Shown here one piece after another: positions 36,473-47,701 of a DNA stretch of 64,000 nt (within the stretch, counting starts at the first letter, position 1; every line of letters begins with the position of its first letter). The notes under the pieces were generated by a model that did not search any database, was not told where the DNA came from, and worked only from the letters and a program-made list of their open reading frames with translations. Source of the stretch: Chondrilla cf. caribensis (taxonomy: Eukaryota > Porifera > Demospongiae > Chondrillida > Chondrillidae); assembly GCA_964020155.1 (NCBI GenBank), contig OZ026552.1:4587548-4651547 (forward strand), written 5' to 3'. The position numbers and the translations under genes are program-made.

Positions 36473-37840
36473 ACGTGCATGTGTGTATGTCTCAGTTTGA
36501 ATGTCTGTATTTGATAGGCATGGATACAATCATACATGTGATCCCTTCCCACTTCGGAACACTACCCTCCCCTCCATGAAGGCTACGAGAACACCTGTAC
36601 CACATCGTCATGTCAATACTGCACTTACTCATCAAAGTTCAATCCTTTCGTCCACGACAGCAATTCATCCACATCCTCCTCCTCCACCATCTCCACCCCT
36701 CCTCTCTCAACAACGTCCATCATTTGCTCTGTTGCTGTCTGGAATTCCTTCCTGTCCAGACCTTCCAACTTGTGCACATCCATCATTCCTTGCTTGTATC
36801 TGGAACCAGTACACACGTGAGTATGCAAGTATGTAGACAATTACACATATGTACATATGTACATATTATAGATACGTATTTATGTACATATGTACATACA
36901 GACAGTATACATATCACCACAGAATAACAGATAAATATAGATAGGATACGTAGATGAAATCACAGCCTACCATTTGTACATACTCATGTATATACTGTGA
37001 TATGAAGTAGTGCTGGTTGTTGGAGTATTGTTGAACATGTCTATCTTGAACAATAACAACAACAACAATAGTCAACAATAGTCCAACAACCAACACTAAC
37101 AACATGTCTAACAACTTCCACTTGTTCAATGTAATATGAAGTAAAAATTTAAGATGCTTACAGTTTCTTCAGCCACTGTATTTTCCTCTCCTTTCTCCTC
37201 TCTACGTCTTCCTTTCTCTTCAACTGAAGGAAGGAAACATGAAAGAAGCAAGAAGGAGTGGAGGGCTGTGCTGTACACACATGTGTGCATGCATGTGTAC
37301 ATGTACACACGTACCTTGGAATGAGGAAATTCCCTCTTTTGTAGTGAAGTGTCATTTTGAATTGAATCATGGTCAATTTTAGCAAATAGCTGAACATCGG
37401 AATACATCATATATGTATCATTATAATATGTACATATGTAGATACATACATCATATATGATATATACGTACATACATGCATACGTGTATTGTTGTGAGAT
37501 GATGTAATGTAAAACAGTAGCACACCATTTTATGACATTGTATACACATATTTATATACGTACATATGTATATACACACATATATTATACGTATGTACGT
37601 ACATGTGTCTATAATAATACTGATACTATGTAATAACAATAGACAGTATATTGTACACACATACGTATATGTACATGCACGTATGTTCACATGTGCATGA
37701 TAATAATATTATGCATATGTATGTATGTACATGTGTACCAATGTGGTTCCAAAACAACATTCATCATCACACTATATATGTACATCCATTGGTAGGAGAG
37801 GAGTGAGACAGTTAGCTCACAGTCCAGGGAATTCAAGGCT
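36143..37840 (-). CDS. Unrecognised minus-strand gene, copy 1 (at least 4 phase-consistent exons)
   Basis: Four minus-strand exons join without a stop. 37389-37315 (phase 0, LFAKIDHDSIQNDTSLQKRE); 37223-37162 (KRKEDVERRKERKIQWLKK, basic helix); 37040-36971 (HVQQYSNNQHYFISQYIHEY); 36792-36629 (MMDVHKLEGLDRKEF, then EMVEEEDVDELLSWTKGLNF). The same exons with the same phases recur at 55646-56500. A further open segment at 36266-36343 (QLLSGLASIGNKYNLR, GT donor) and a possible first exon at about 37820-37840 (ATG, MNSLEFPGL, GTGAGC donor) may belong. The family is not recognised. The charged helix and the acidic DELLSWTKGLNF motif suggest an intracellular, perhaps cytoskeletal or ciliary, protein. 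Conservation of frame across two copies is the main support. Confidence 0.5.
36379..36470. repeat. (GT)n microsatellite
   Basis: Pure GT run of about 92 bp within the minus-strand gene, at the position of the 55411-55489 run in the duplicate. Confidence 0.95.
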
Positions 37841-38061
37841 ATTCATTGGAGAGGGTCGATGCCCTTTTCCACCCAAACAAACAGACGTCATGGGAACGTT
37901 GCACATAAGGGAAGGAATTCACTACTTGTGTGGCAGTAGCAGGAGGACCACAATAACAGTGAACACATAAGGTAAGGAATTCCCTACTTGTGTGGCAGTA
38001 GGGAGAGCAACACAATACTAACGTTATTCATAGATACTGTACCTACACAAATCATTCCTCA
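37600..38061. repeat. Block c end: spacer upstream of FRB2
   Basis: 37600-37730 resembles the start of block b (CATAATAATACTGATACT). 37780-38000 contains two copies of a unit with AAGGAATTCACTACTTGTGTGGCAGTAGC; the duplicate upstream of FRB4 has four. The plus-strand open frame across it is not supported by anything else. Confidence 0.55.
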
Positions 38062-38089
38062 AAGGTGGAAAGCAGGCAGGCTATAAATA
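38062..38089 (+). promoter_or_regulatory. FRB2 core promoter (B-type)
   Basis: GGAAAGCAGGCAGG followed by CTATAAATA at 38081-38089, only 42 bp before the first ATG. There is no GGAAGT site next to the TATA, so this promoter differs from the A-type. Confidence 0.7.
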
Positions 38090-38122
38090 CAGAGCTACGT
38101 ACATACGTACTACCACTAACCA

Positions 38123-39645
38123 ATGTTTGAATTCAAGTGCAAGACTAGCATGTGGTGTGTTCTAGTGGCAACTCTCTTGTGCGCTCAAATTATTGTGGCA
38201 GAAATTTCCATTTCTTTGGGAAGAGGTGTAGCTGATGTTAGCCACCTTGTGAGCAAGGTAAGTACCACTGAGTACTAAGTGTAGGAATGAAAGGGACATT
38301 GTATACAGATTCTGACAGCAAAGCCACAACAACAATGTAGATATGTTGATATGTTGATCCACATGTTCTAAAGAGGTGAGTACAATACAGCTGACATTCT
38401 CAACAAAGTACATATGTGAGTACTATTATTATTAGGAAAAGAGTTGATTTAGAAGGCTAACTGTTGTTGTTATTGATTAAGGTAATGACCATGCTTTTAT
38501 CTGCATTCCAGAGGTCCATGCCCACTACACAATGTGACAAGTCTACAGAGGGAAATTCTCACTACAACTCCTCACAAACTGACATGGTGTGGATTTGTCA
38601 GGGGGGGAGATGGATACCATACAAGTGAGGCATGCACAACATACGTATGCATGTACTGTACATCTGTATATACATTCATATGTACATGCATTGATGGATG
38701 GATCAACAAATATATACACATTACTGACATACACACCACCGATTTATCATCCACCCTACAGATTGACACTTTCACTGGGGACAACCCGGGATTACCCAGG
38801 GTCATCGTGTAAGCACATATTGGAATTCCTCGATGCTACCTGCAACAAGACTCAGATAGATGGACCTTACTGGATCTCACTCAGAGATGAATGCCCTCGG
38901 AAGGAACAGACCATACAGGTGAACATGTGCTTTAAATCACAGACAGATGTCAAAGAAGGGAGGGGGAAGGAGATATAGTGATGGAAAAGTCATTAATTCC
39001 TCATCATATAATCTTGCATATGTACATATGTACTTCAGTACTTTCCAGTATATTGAGAACATACATAATCAGCATTTATTCCTATTCTCTCATTTCCAAC
39101 AGGTTTGGTGTGACATGTCCACATGTGGAGGAGGATGGACACTAGTGTGGAAACACTCCTACATGGAGGTTACTCCACTCACATCAGACATGTACTACTT
39201 CTCCAATCACTACAGACCCTGTACCAATATCAGCAGTGGATGGTGCAATGTACCCCATAAATCTCGCCTCAAGCCCACTGAAATGATGATAGTTGCCTAC
39301 CACAACAAAAGAGTCGTGTATGCCTATCGAGGGAAATTTAACCGTAACATGGACTCAGACTGGACAGGAGGTATTCTACTGGATCACCACAAGTGTGTGG
39401 ACCATTGTGCCATTAATAATGGAGTTCGTCCAGCACCTAGTGATAATGGTAATAGAGATAACAGACTTCCTGGGATTGCCTTTGATAAACGCTCTCCTGA
39501 CAACTACTATGATTCCAATTGTGATACATTCTGGAACAATTTTGACAATCCCAGAGAGTGTCGCTGGCATGACTGTCACCTGCCAACTTCTATTTCTGCT
39601 AAAAACAGAAATACTCAAATGACAGTAGCCATTTATGTACGGTGA
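38123..39645 (+). CDS. FRB2: secreted fibrinogen-related protein, subfamily B
   Basis: Exons 38123-38257, 38512-38624, 38762-38918 and 39103-39645 give about 315 residues. Two in-frame starts exist (38123 and 38150); the second gives a standard signal peptide MWCVLVATLLCAQIIVA. Exon 2 (RSMPTTQCDK, MVWICQGGRW) and exon 3 (LGTTRDYPGSSC, ATCNKTQIDGPYW) define subfamily B and differ from A. Exon 4 from VWCDMSTCGGGWT is almost the A sequence. Variable residues: AINN and SDNGNRDNRL (identical to FRA9), P for L in RLPG, R in KRSP, an extra residue in YYDSNC, WNN, H, H, KNRN. Introns 1 and 3 are longer (about 250 and 180 bp) than in A genes. No lesion. Confidence 0.88.
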
Positions 39646-40709
39646 TTGGTTGCTGCAGGAATGGGCTGGGAAAGTAACACAATATCTGATACAACTATGT
39701 TTATGTACATCAATTAATGCATGTACTTACTTGGAAATTTAAGCGAGGCAGTGGAATAATTACATAATACAGAAAATCAATTTTTGGATTCACTGAATGC
39801 ATGGTCATGACGGTTGGGAGGATAGTCCGTACATTATTGGGTGTACATGTGCATGGCTAGTACATGGGAATACATGCATATAACACATATAATATACCCA
39901 TGTACACATTGTGGATATGCACTTTGAACCTTCACAACCTGGCAAGGAGTTACTGCTCAAAATATGTCAAATTAGCAAGACTCCACTGTACTTGGTTATA
40001 GCCTTGTCTCAACCTCTCATTGGATTATGTAAATGTACATAACACCTACTCTGTACATAACACTCTGTACATAACACCTATTCTGTACATAACACCTACT
40101 CTGTACATAACACTCTGTACATAACACCTATTCTGTACATAACACCTACTCTGTACACAACACCTACTCTGTACATAACACCTTCTCTGTACATAACACC
40201 TACTCTGTGCATAACATATCAAGTGAAGATGTGGCTATTTGGAACCAGCCTGGATAATGAGCTCAGCAAAATCCTTAAGAATGAACCATTTGGAGGGCTT
40301 TGGGGATCTCTGGTTTGTGAACCTTATAAACATGTTTACAACATTTCATGAGTTTCCAAACTTGATTAGAACACAATAGTGTCTTCTGGATTCTTTACAA
40401 ATGCACAACATACTCAATGACCTGATCCTATCATTGTGCATACATTTGACTAATGCCAACATAATACAGGCTCACAGTACAGCATACATTAGGAAGGAGT
40501 TGATAGTACACAGATAAATTCACCAGCATACATTACAACACTACAACCAGCATACATATGAAACTACTTACAATTTGACTGAAACACTACAACAACACAC
40601 TGTCAGTACATACCATGGGTTGATGTGTACATCGAAGAACAGCAGATACTCTAAATGAGATTCATGGTCAATGAATAATCTTAAAATTACCTATAGTTAC
40701 AACTGCTAC
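39646..40709. repeat. 3' module, minisatellite and intergenic repeat before FRA7
   Basis: 3' module to 39960. The CTTGGTTATAGCC spacer follows, then the 18-bp minisatellite at about 40033-40214 (around ten partly deleted units), the intergenic repeat (40215-40500), and a 5' module with a variant ATTCATGGTCAATGAAT dyad near 40660. No gene. Confidence 0.65.
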
Positions 40710-40737
40710 ACAACCAGAAGTTGAACGGCTATAAATA
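40710..40737 (+). promoter_or_regulatory. FRA7 core promoter
   Basis: CTATAAATA at 40729-40737, 60 bp before the ATG, with ACCAGAAGTTG at the ETS-like position. Confidence 0.7.
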
Positions 40738-40788
40738 CAGGACATCTCCAGCTGAACACCGACTGGTGTGTAGATTCAAGAGGTCAAC

Positions 40789-41917
40789 ATGTGGAGCTTT
40801 CTGGTAGTGATCTTGATCATTGGTGAGATTGGGTCAGTGGAGAGTACTGTCTCGTTGGAGGAGACAACAACGGACATATCTCACACTATCAACAAGGTGA
40901 GTGTGGGAGGTGGAGGAACACTGGTTGTGGGGTGATGGTGATGGTGACCACATTCATCTACTCTACAGAGATCAGCACCAACTACACCATGTGACAAATC
41001 CAGGGAAGGAAACGCCATCTACAGTCAGCAACAAACTGATACAGTGTGGATTTGTAAGAGTGGAAAGTGGACACCTTTCAAGTAAGACACTATATATAGG
41101 AATATATGATACACACAACACAATGTACTGTACTCCATTCTACAGGCTAACACTCTCACTGGGAGCTACTCAAGATGTTCCCGCATCATCCTGTAAGGAG
41201 ATACGATAGTCACTAACTGCTAACTGCTACCAACCTCCAACAGATGGGATGTACTGGATCACAATACAAGACCAATGTACCAATCAGACACAGACTATAA
41301 AGGTAACATGCTACAATACATCACAGAATGTACATTGCAACTTACATCCTCTCTTTCCTTCTCGTACACTACAAAAGGTTTGGTGTGACATGTCCACATG
41401 TGGAGGAGGATGGACACTAGTGTGGAAACACTCCTACATGGAGGTTACTCCACTCACATCAGACATGTACTACTTCTCCGATCACTACAGACCCTGTACC
41501 GATATCAGCAGTGGGTGGTGCAATGTACCCCATAAATCTCGCCTCAATCCCACTGAAATGATGATAGTTGCCTACCACAACAAAAGAGTCGTGTATGCCT
41601 ATCGAGGGAAATTTAACCGTAACATTGACTCGGACTGGACAGGAGGGATTCTACTGGATCACCACAAGTGTGTGGACCATTGTGCTAGAAGTGAAATTAA
41701 TGGAGTTCGGCCAGCACCTAGTGTTAATAGAGATAACAGACTTCTTGGGATTGCCTTTGATAATGTGTCACCTGACAACTACTATGTCAATTGTGATACA
41801 TTCCAGATTAACTTTGACAATTCTGTGGAGTGTCGCTGGTTTGACTGTCAACTGCCAACTTCCATTTCTGCTACAAGGCAAGATACTCAAATGACGGTAG
41901 CCATTTATGTACGGTGA
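40789..41917 (+). pseudogene. FRA7: subfamily A gene with a premature stop in exon 3
   Basis: Exons 40789-40896, 40969-41081, 41146-41302 and 41378-41917. The CAA codon in KEIRQS is TAG (41207-41209), truncating the product to about 95 residues. Everything else is intact: exon 4 is open for 179 residues and all introns have normal borders. Variable residues in exon 4: ARSEI, SVNRDNRL (two residues shorter), DNVSP (the only member with N for K), VNC, QIN, F in RWFDC, Q, TRQD. The clean remainder suggests a recent lesion. Allelic or read-level confirmation would settle it. Confidence 0.8.
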
Positions 41918-42495
41918 TTGGTTGCTGCAGGAATGGGCTGGCAAAGTAACACAATATCTGATACAACTATGTTTACGTACATCAATTAATGCAGTACTTA
42001 CTTGGAAATTTAACTGAGGCAGTGGAATAATTACATAATACAGAAAATCAATTTTTGGATTCACTGAATGCATGGTCATGACGGTTGGGAGGATAGTCTG
42101 TACATTATTGGGTGTACATGTGCATGGCTAGTACATGGGAATACATGCATATAACACATATAATATACCCATGTACACATTGTGGATATGCACTTTGAAC
42201 CTTCACAACCTGGTAAGGAGTTACTGCTCAAAATATGTCAAATTAGCAAGACTCCACTGTACTTGGTTATAGCCTTGTCTCAACCTCTCATTGGATTATG
42301 TACATGTACATAATACCTACTCTGTACATAACACCTACTGTCACCAGCATTCATATGGAGCTACGACAGAAACACTACAACAACACACTGTCAGTACGTA
42401 GCATGGGTACATATGTACATTGAAGAACAGCAGATGCTCTAAATGAGATTCATTGGCAATGAATAATTTAAATTACCCACAGTTACAACTGCTAC
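41918..42495. repeat. Shortened spacer before FRB3
   Basis: The 3' module (to 42230), a short minisatellite remnant, then directly the 5' module (ACATATGTACATTGAAGAACAGCAG at about 42409, dyad ATTCATTGGCAATGAAT near 42450). The intergenic repeat seen elsewhere is deleted. Confidence 0.65.
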
Positions 42496-42590
42496 ATAAC
42501 CGGAAGTTGAACGGCTATAAATACAGGACACCGCTCTAGCTGAACACGATGTGTAGATTCAAGAGTTAGAAAGCAGGCAGGGTATAAAAA
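42496..42590 (+). promoter_or_regulatory. Double promoter of FRB3: A-type plus B-type TATA
   Basis: ACCGGAAGTTG and CTATAAATA (42515-42523) are the A-type elements. 60 bp further lies GCAGGCAGGG and TATAAAAA (42583-42590), the B-type position. The sequence between them (GTGTAGATTCAAGAG) is A-gene 5' UTR, so an A promoter has been joined upstream of a B promoter. Confidence 0.65.
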
Positions 42591-42626
42591 CACCAGAGCT
42601 ACCTACATATGTACTATCACTGACCA

Positions 42627-44088
42627 ATGTTTGAATTCAAGTGCAAGACTAGCATGTGGTGTGTTCTAGTGGCAACTCTCTTGTGCGCTCAAATTATTGT
42701 GGCAGAAACATCCGTTTCTTTGGGAAGAGGTGTAGCTGACACTAGCCACCTTGTGACCAAGGTAAGTACCACTAAGTACTAAGTGTAGGAATGGGAGGGA
42801 CATTGTATACAGATTCTGACAGCAAAAGCCACAACAACAATGTAGATGTGTTGATATGTTGATCCACGTGCACTAAAGAGATGAGTACAATACAGTTGAC
42901 ATTCTCAACAAAGTAGGAAAAGGTGACTGTGCTTCATCCACATTGCAGAGATCCATACCCACTACACAATGTGACAAGTCTACAGAGGGAAATTCTCACT
43001 ACAACTCCTCACAAACTGACATGGTGTGGATTTGTCAGGGGGGGAGATGGATACCATACAAGTGATACATTTCACAACATATGTATGCATGTACTGTACA
43101 TCTGTATGTACATTCATATGTACATGCATTGATGGATGGGTCAACAAATATATACACATTACTGACATTCACACCACTGATTTATCATCCACCCTACAGA
43201 TTGACACTTTCACTGGGGACAACCCAGAATTTTCCGGGGTCATCCTGTAAGCACATACTGGAATTCCTCGATGCTACCTGCAACAAGACTCAGATAGATG
43301 GACCTTACTGGATCTCACTCAAAGATGAATGTCCTCAGAAGGAACAGACCATACAGGTGAACACAGGCTTTAAATCACAGATGTCAAAGAAGGGAGGGGG
43401 AAGGAGATATAGTGATGGAAAAGTCATTAATTCCTCATCTGATTCATATAATCTTGCATATGTACATATGTACTTCAGTACTTTCCAGTATATTGAGAAC
43501 ATACATAATCAGCATTTATTCCTATTCTCTCATTTCCAACAGGTTTGGTGTGACATGTCCACATGTGGAGGAGGATGGACACTAGTGTGGAAACACTCCT
43601 ACATGGAGGTTACTCCACTTACATCAGACATGTACTACTTCTCCAATCACTACAGACCCTGTACTGATATCAACAGTGGATGGTGCAATGTACCCCATAA
43701 ATCTCGCCTCAAGCCCACTGAAATGATGATAGTTGCCTACCACAACAAAAGAGTCGTGTATGCCTATTGAGGGAAATTCAATCGTAATATTGACTTGGAC
43801 TGGACAGGAGGGATTCTACTGGATCACCACAAGTGTGTGGACCATTGTACCAGGAGTGAAAGTAATGGAGTACGTCCAGCGCCTAGTAATCATGTTAATA
43901 GAGATAACAGACTTCTTGGGATTGCCTTTGATAAAGTGTCTCCTGACAACTACTATGACAATTGTGATACATTCCAGAGAAGTTTCGACAATCCTGGAGA
44001 GTGTCGCTGGGCTGACTGTTTCTTGCCAACTTCCATATCTGCTACACACAGAAATACTCAAATGACAGTAGCCATTTATGTACGGTGA
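42627..44088 (+). pseudogene. FRB3: subfamily B gene with a nonsense codon in exon 4
   Basis: Exons 42627-42761, 42949-43061, 43200-43356 and 43543-44088. In exon 4 CGA of AYRGKF is TGA (43768-43770), a CpG-type transition, cutting off the variable C-terminal part. The rest is open to AIYVR. Variable residues past the stop: TRSES, SNHVNRDNRL, V (GTG) in KVSP, DNC, QRS, A in RWADC, F, THRN. Intron 1 is shortened by about 50-100 bp relative to FRB2/FRB4. The pattern suggests recent inactivation. Confidence 0.8.
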
Positions 44089-44995
44089 TTGGTTGCTGCA
44101 GGAATGGGCTGGCAAAGTAACACAATATCTGATACAACTATGTTTACGTATATCAATTAATGCATGTACTTACTTGGAAATTTAACTGAGGCAGTGGAAT
44201 AATTACATAATACAGAAAATCAATTTTTGGATTCACTGAATGCAAGGTCATGACGGTTGGGAGGATAGTCCGTACATTATTGGGTGTACATGTGCATGGC
44301 TAGTACATGGGAATACATGCATATAACACATATAATATACACATGTACACATTGTGGATATGCACTTTGAACCTTCACAACCTGGCAAGGAGTTACTGTT
44401 CAAAATATGTCAAATTAGCAAGACTCCACTGTACTTGGTTATAGCCTTGTCTCAACCTCTCATTGGATTATGTAAATGTACATAACACCTACTCTGTACA
44501 TAACACCTACTGTGTACATAACATATCAAGTGAAGATGTGGCTACTTTGAACCAGCCTCATTAGTGACCTTGTTCAGCAACATCCTTTGAAATGAACCAT
44601 TTGGAGGGCTTTGGAGACCTCAGGTTCATGAACCTTGTAAACATGTCTACAACATTTCATGGATTTCAGAGTTGATTGAAATACAATAGTGTCTTCTGGA
44701 TTCTTTACAAATGCACAACATACTCAATGACCTGATCCTATCATTGTGTATACATTTGACTAATACTAACATAATACAGGCTTACAGTACAGCATATATT
44801 AGGAAGGAGTTAATAGTACACAGCTTAATTCACCAGCATACATATGAAGCTACTTACAATTTGACAGAAACACTACAACAACACACTGTCAGTATGTACC
44901 ATGGGCACATATATACATTGAAGAACAGCAGATACTCTAAAAAATAATGAGATTCATTGGCAATGAAAGATTTCAAAAATAGCTACAACTGCTGC
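44089..44995. repeat. Spacer before FRA8
   Basis: 3' module, two to three minisatellite units (44483-44522), intergenic repeat (44523-44800) and 5' module with ATTCATTGGCAATGAAA. No gene. Confidence 0.65.
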
Positions 44996-45023
44996 ATAAC
45001 CGGAGGTTGAACAGCTATAAATA
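44996..45023 (+). promoter_or_regulatory. FRA8 core promoter
   Basis: ACCGGAGGTTG (one change from the usual ETS-like core) and CTATAAATA at 45015-45023, 62 bp before the ATG. Confidence 0.68.
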
Positions 45024-45076
45024 CAGGGCATATTTCCAGCTGAACACCACCTGGTGTGTAGATTCAAGAGGTCAAC

Positions 45077-46201
45077 ATGTGGAGCTTTCTGGTAGTGATC
45101 TTGATCATTGGTGAGATTGGGTCAGTGGAGAGCACTGTCTCCTTGGAGGAGACAACAACTGACATATCTCACACTATCAACAAGGTGAGTGGGGGAGGTG
45201 GAGGAACACTGGTTGTGGGGTGATGGTGATGGTGACCACATTCATCTACTCTACAGAGATCAGCACCAACTACACCATGTGACAAATCTAGGGAAGGCAA
45301 CGCCATCTACAGTCAGCAACAAACTGATACAGTGTGGATTTGTAAGAGTGGAAAGTGGACACCTTTCAAGTAAGACACTATATATAGGAAAGTATGACAC
45401 ACACAACACAATGTACTGTACTCCATTCCACAGGTTAACACTATCACTGGGAGCTACTCAAGATGTTCCCGCATCATCCTGTAAGGAGATACGACAATCA
45501 CTAACTGCTAACTGCTACCAACCTCCAACAGATGGGATGTACTGGATCACAATACAAGACCAATGTACCAACCAGACACAGACTATAAAGGTAACATGCT
45601 ACAATACATCACAAAATGCACATTACAACTTACATACTCTCTCTCTCACACACTGCAACAGGTTTGGTGTGACATGTCCACATGTGGAGGAGGATGGACA
45701 CTAGTGTGGAAACACTCCTACTTGGAGGTTACTCCACTCACATCAGACATGTACTACTTCTCCGACCACTACAGACCCTGTACTGATATCAACAGTGGAT
45801 GGTGCAATGTACCCCATAAATATCGCCTCAAGCCCACTGAAATGATGATAGTTGCCTACCACAACAAAAGAGTCGTGTATGCCTATCGAGGGAAATTCAA
45901 CCGTAATATTGACTTGGACTGGACAGGAGGGATTCTACTGGATCACCACAAGTGTGTGGACCATTGTACCAGACATAATGGAGTTCGTCCAGCACCTAGT
46001 ATTAGCCACAATAGGGACAAACGACTTCTTGGGATTTCCTTTGATAAACTCTCTCCTGACAGCTACAATAACAATTGCGATACATTCTGGAACAACTTTG
46101 ACAATCCTGTGGAGTGTCGCTGGCATGACTGTCGCCTGCCAACTTCCATTTCTGCTACAACACATAACACTCAAATGACAGTAGCCATTTATGTACGGTG
46201 A
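45077..46201 (+). CDS. FRA8: secreted fibrinogen-related protein, subfamily A
   Basis: Exons 45077-45184, 45257-45369, 45434-45590 and 45662-46201 give 305 residues, no lesion. Exon 4 shows the most divergent variable part of the array: SISHNRDKRL with DNR changed to DKR, GISFDK for GIAFDK, and SPDSYNNNCDTFW for SPDNYY-NC. WNN follows CDTF, R precedes LPTS, and TTHN precedes TQMT. It also has YLEV and HKYR where most members have YMEV and HKSR. All nine exon 4 cysteines are kept. This copy may have escaped recent homogenisation of the 3' end. Confidence 0.88.
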
Positions 46202-46748
46202 TTGGTTGCTGCAGGAATGGGCTGGCAAAGTAACACAATATCTGATACAACTATGTTTACGTATATCAATTAATGCATGTACTTACTTGGAAATTTAAGT
46301 GAGGCAGTGGAATAATTACATAATACAGAAAATCAATTTTTGGATTCACTGAATGCATGGTCATGACGGTTGGGAGGATAGTCTGTACATTATTGGGTGT
46401 ACATGTGCATGGCTAGTACATGAGAATACATGCATATAACACACATAATATACACATGTACACATTGTGGATATGCACTTTGAACCTTCACAACCTGGCA
46501 AGGAGTTATTGCTCAAAATATGTCAAATAAGCAAGATTCCACTGTACTTGGTTATAGCCTTGTCTCAACCTCTCATTGGATTATGTAAATGTACATAACA
46601 CCTACTCTGTACATAACACCTACTCTGTACATAACACCTATTCTGTACATAACACCTATTCTGTACATAACATTCTGTACATAACACTCTGTACATAACA
46701 CCTACTCTGTACATAACACTCTGTACATAACACCTACTCTGTACATAA
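46202..46748. repeat. 3' module and 18-bp minisatellite after FRA8
   Basis: 3' module to 46500, then the CTTGGTTATAGCC spacer and about nine units of TACATAACACCTACTCTG or shortened forms (46587-46748), ending directly at RT-derived sequence. Confidence 0.7.
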
Positions 46749-47061
46749 GGAGAAAAGACTAACATACGAACGGAGAGTGATTGATGTTGAACATGGCTCT
46801 CTCACACCACTTGTATTCTCAGCATGTGGGGGAATGGGACCATCAGCCAAAGTGACGTACAGACTGATCACCACAAAGTTATCTGAGAAGAAAGGACTCC
46901 AATATCACACCGTAATAAACTGGATCAGATGTGTTCTCTGATTCTCGTTAATCAAATCAGCCATCAGATGCATCAGAGGATCAAGATCTACTTACAGAAG
47001 TCCACAAATTGACACTGATTCTGTTGATTTGATCATGCATGATGCCACTCCTTTTAAATAG
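46749..47061 (+). pseudogene. C-terminal fragment of an RT element
   Basis: Open except for one TGA (46939-46941). Encodes KRLTYERRVIDVEHGSLTPL, VFSACGGMGP, then NWIRC...FSLIKSAIRCIRGSRS, ending at TAG 47059-47061. This parallels the end of the 22-25 kb RT protein (EKRRSYEVRI, FTPLVFSLSGGM, SWIRCRLRYSLLRSAI). It is on the plus strand and clearly diverged from that copy, so it is an independent, older insertion. It is bounded on the left by the 18-bp minisatellite. Confidence 0.8.
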
Positions 47062-47620
47062 ACTACCTCATTAATTTATTAAACGTCAATAGGCTATTCT
47101 ATAAGCTATTATTGTTTTATCACTTTTATATCGCTCCTGTTGTACACCTGCAGCACTTGTTTATACATGAATGGATATCTACATACTTTGTACATAACAC
47201 TCTGTACATAACACCTACTCTGTACATAACATATCAAGTGAAGATGTGGCTACTTGGAACCAGCCTGGATAGTGAGCTCAGCAAAACCCTTAAAAATGAA
47301 CCATTTGGAGGGCTTTGGGGATCTCTAGTTTGTGAACCTTGTAAACATGTTTATAACATTTCATGGATTTCCAAACTTGATTAAAACACAACAGTGTCTT
47401 CTGGATTCTTTACAAATGCACAACATACTCAATGACCTGATCCTATCATTGTGCATACATTTGACTAATGCCAACATCATACAGGCTTACAGTACAGCAT
47501 ACATTAGGATGGAGTTAATAGTACACAGCTCAATTCACCAGCATACATATGGAGCTGCTTACATGCTCTAAATGAGATTCATTGGCAATTAATAACTTTA
47601 AAAATAGCTACAACTGCTAC
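47062..47620. repeat. Spacer between RT fragment and FRA9
   Basis: 47062-47185 is unique AT-rich sequence, probably the element's 3' UTR. Then more minisatellite (47188-47232), the intergenic repeat in its longer open form (47233-47400), and a shortened 5' module. No gene supported. Confidence 0.55.
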
Positions 47621-47648
47621 ATAACCGGAAGTTGACAGGCTATAAATA
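47621..47648 (+). promoter_or_regulatory. FRA9 core promoter
   Basis: ACCGGAAGTTGACAGG then CTATAAATA at 47640-47648, 62 bp before the ATG. Confidence 0.72.
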
Positions 47649-47701
47649 CAGGACATTGCTCCAGCTGAACACCGACTGGTGTGTAGATTCAAGAGGTCAA
47701 C

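Noticed and set aside
37725..37970. Plus-strand ORF upstream of FRB2 (SIGRRGVRQLAHSPGN)
   Set aside because: Spans tandem 60-bp units and the putative first exon of the minus-strand gene; no splice or leader evidence on the plus strand.
46587..46748. Possible CRISPR-like repeat array
   Set aside because: Repeats are contiguous 18-bp units without unique spacers, in a eukaryotic context.
47112..47384. ORF containing WLLGTSLDSELSK and FGGLWGSLVCEPCKHVY
   Set aside because: Lies in the intergenic repeat. Other copies of the repeat have stops and frameshifts at the same place, so there is no sign of coding constraint.
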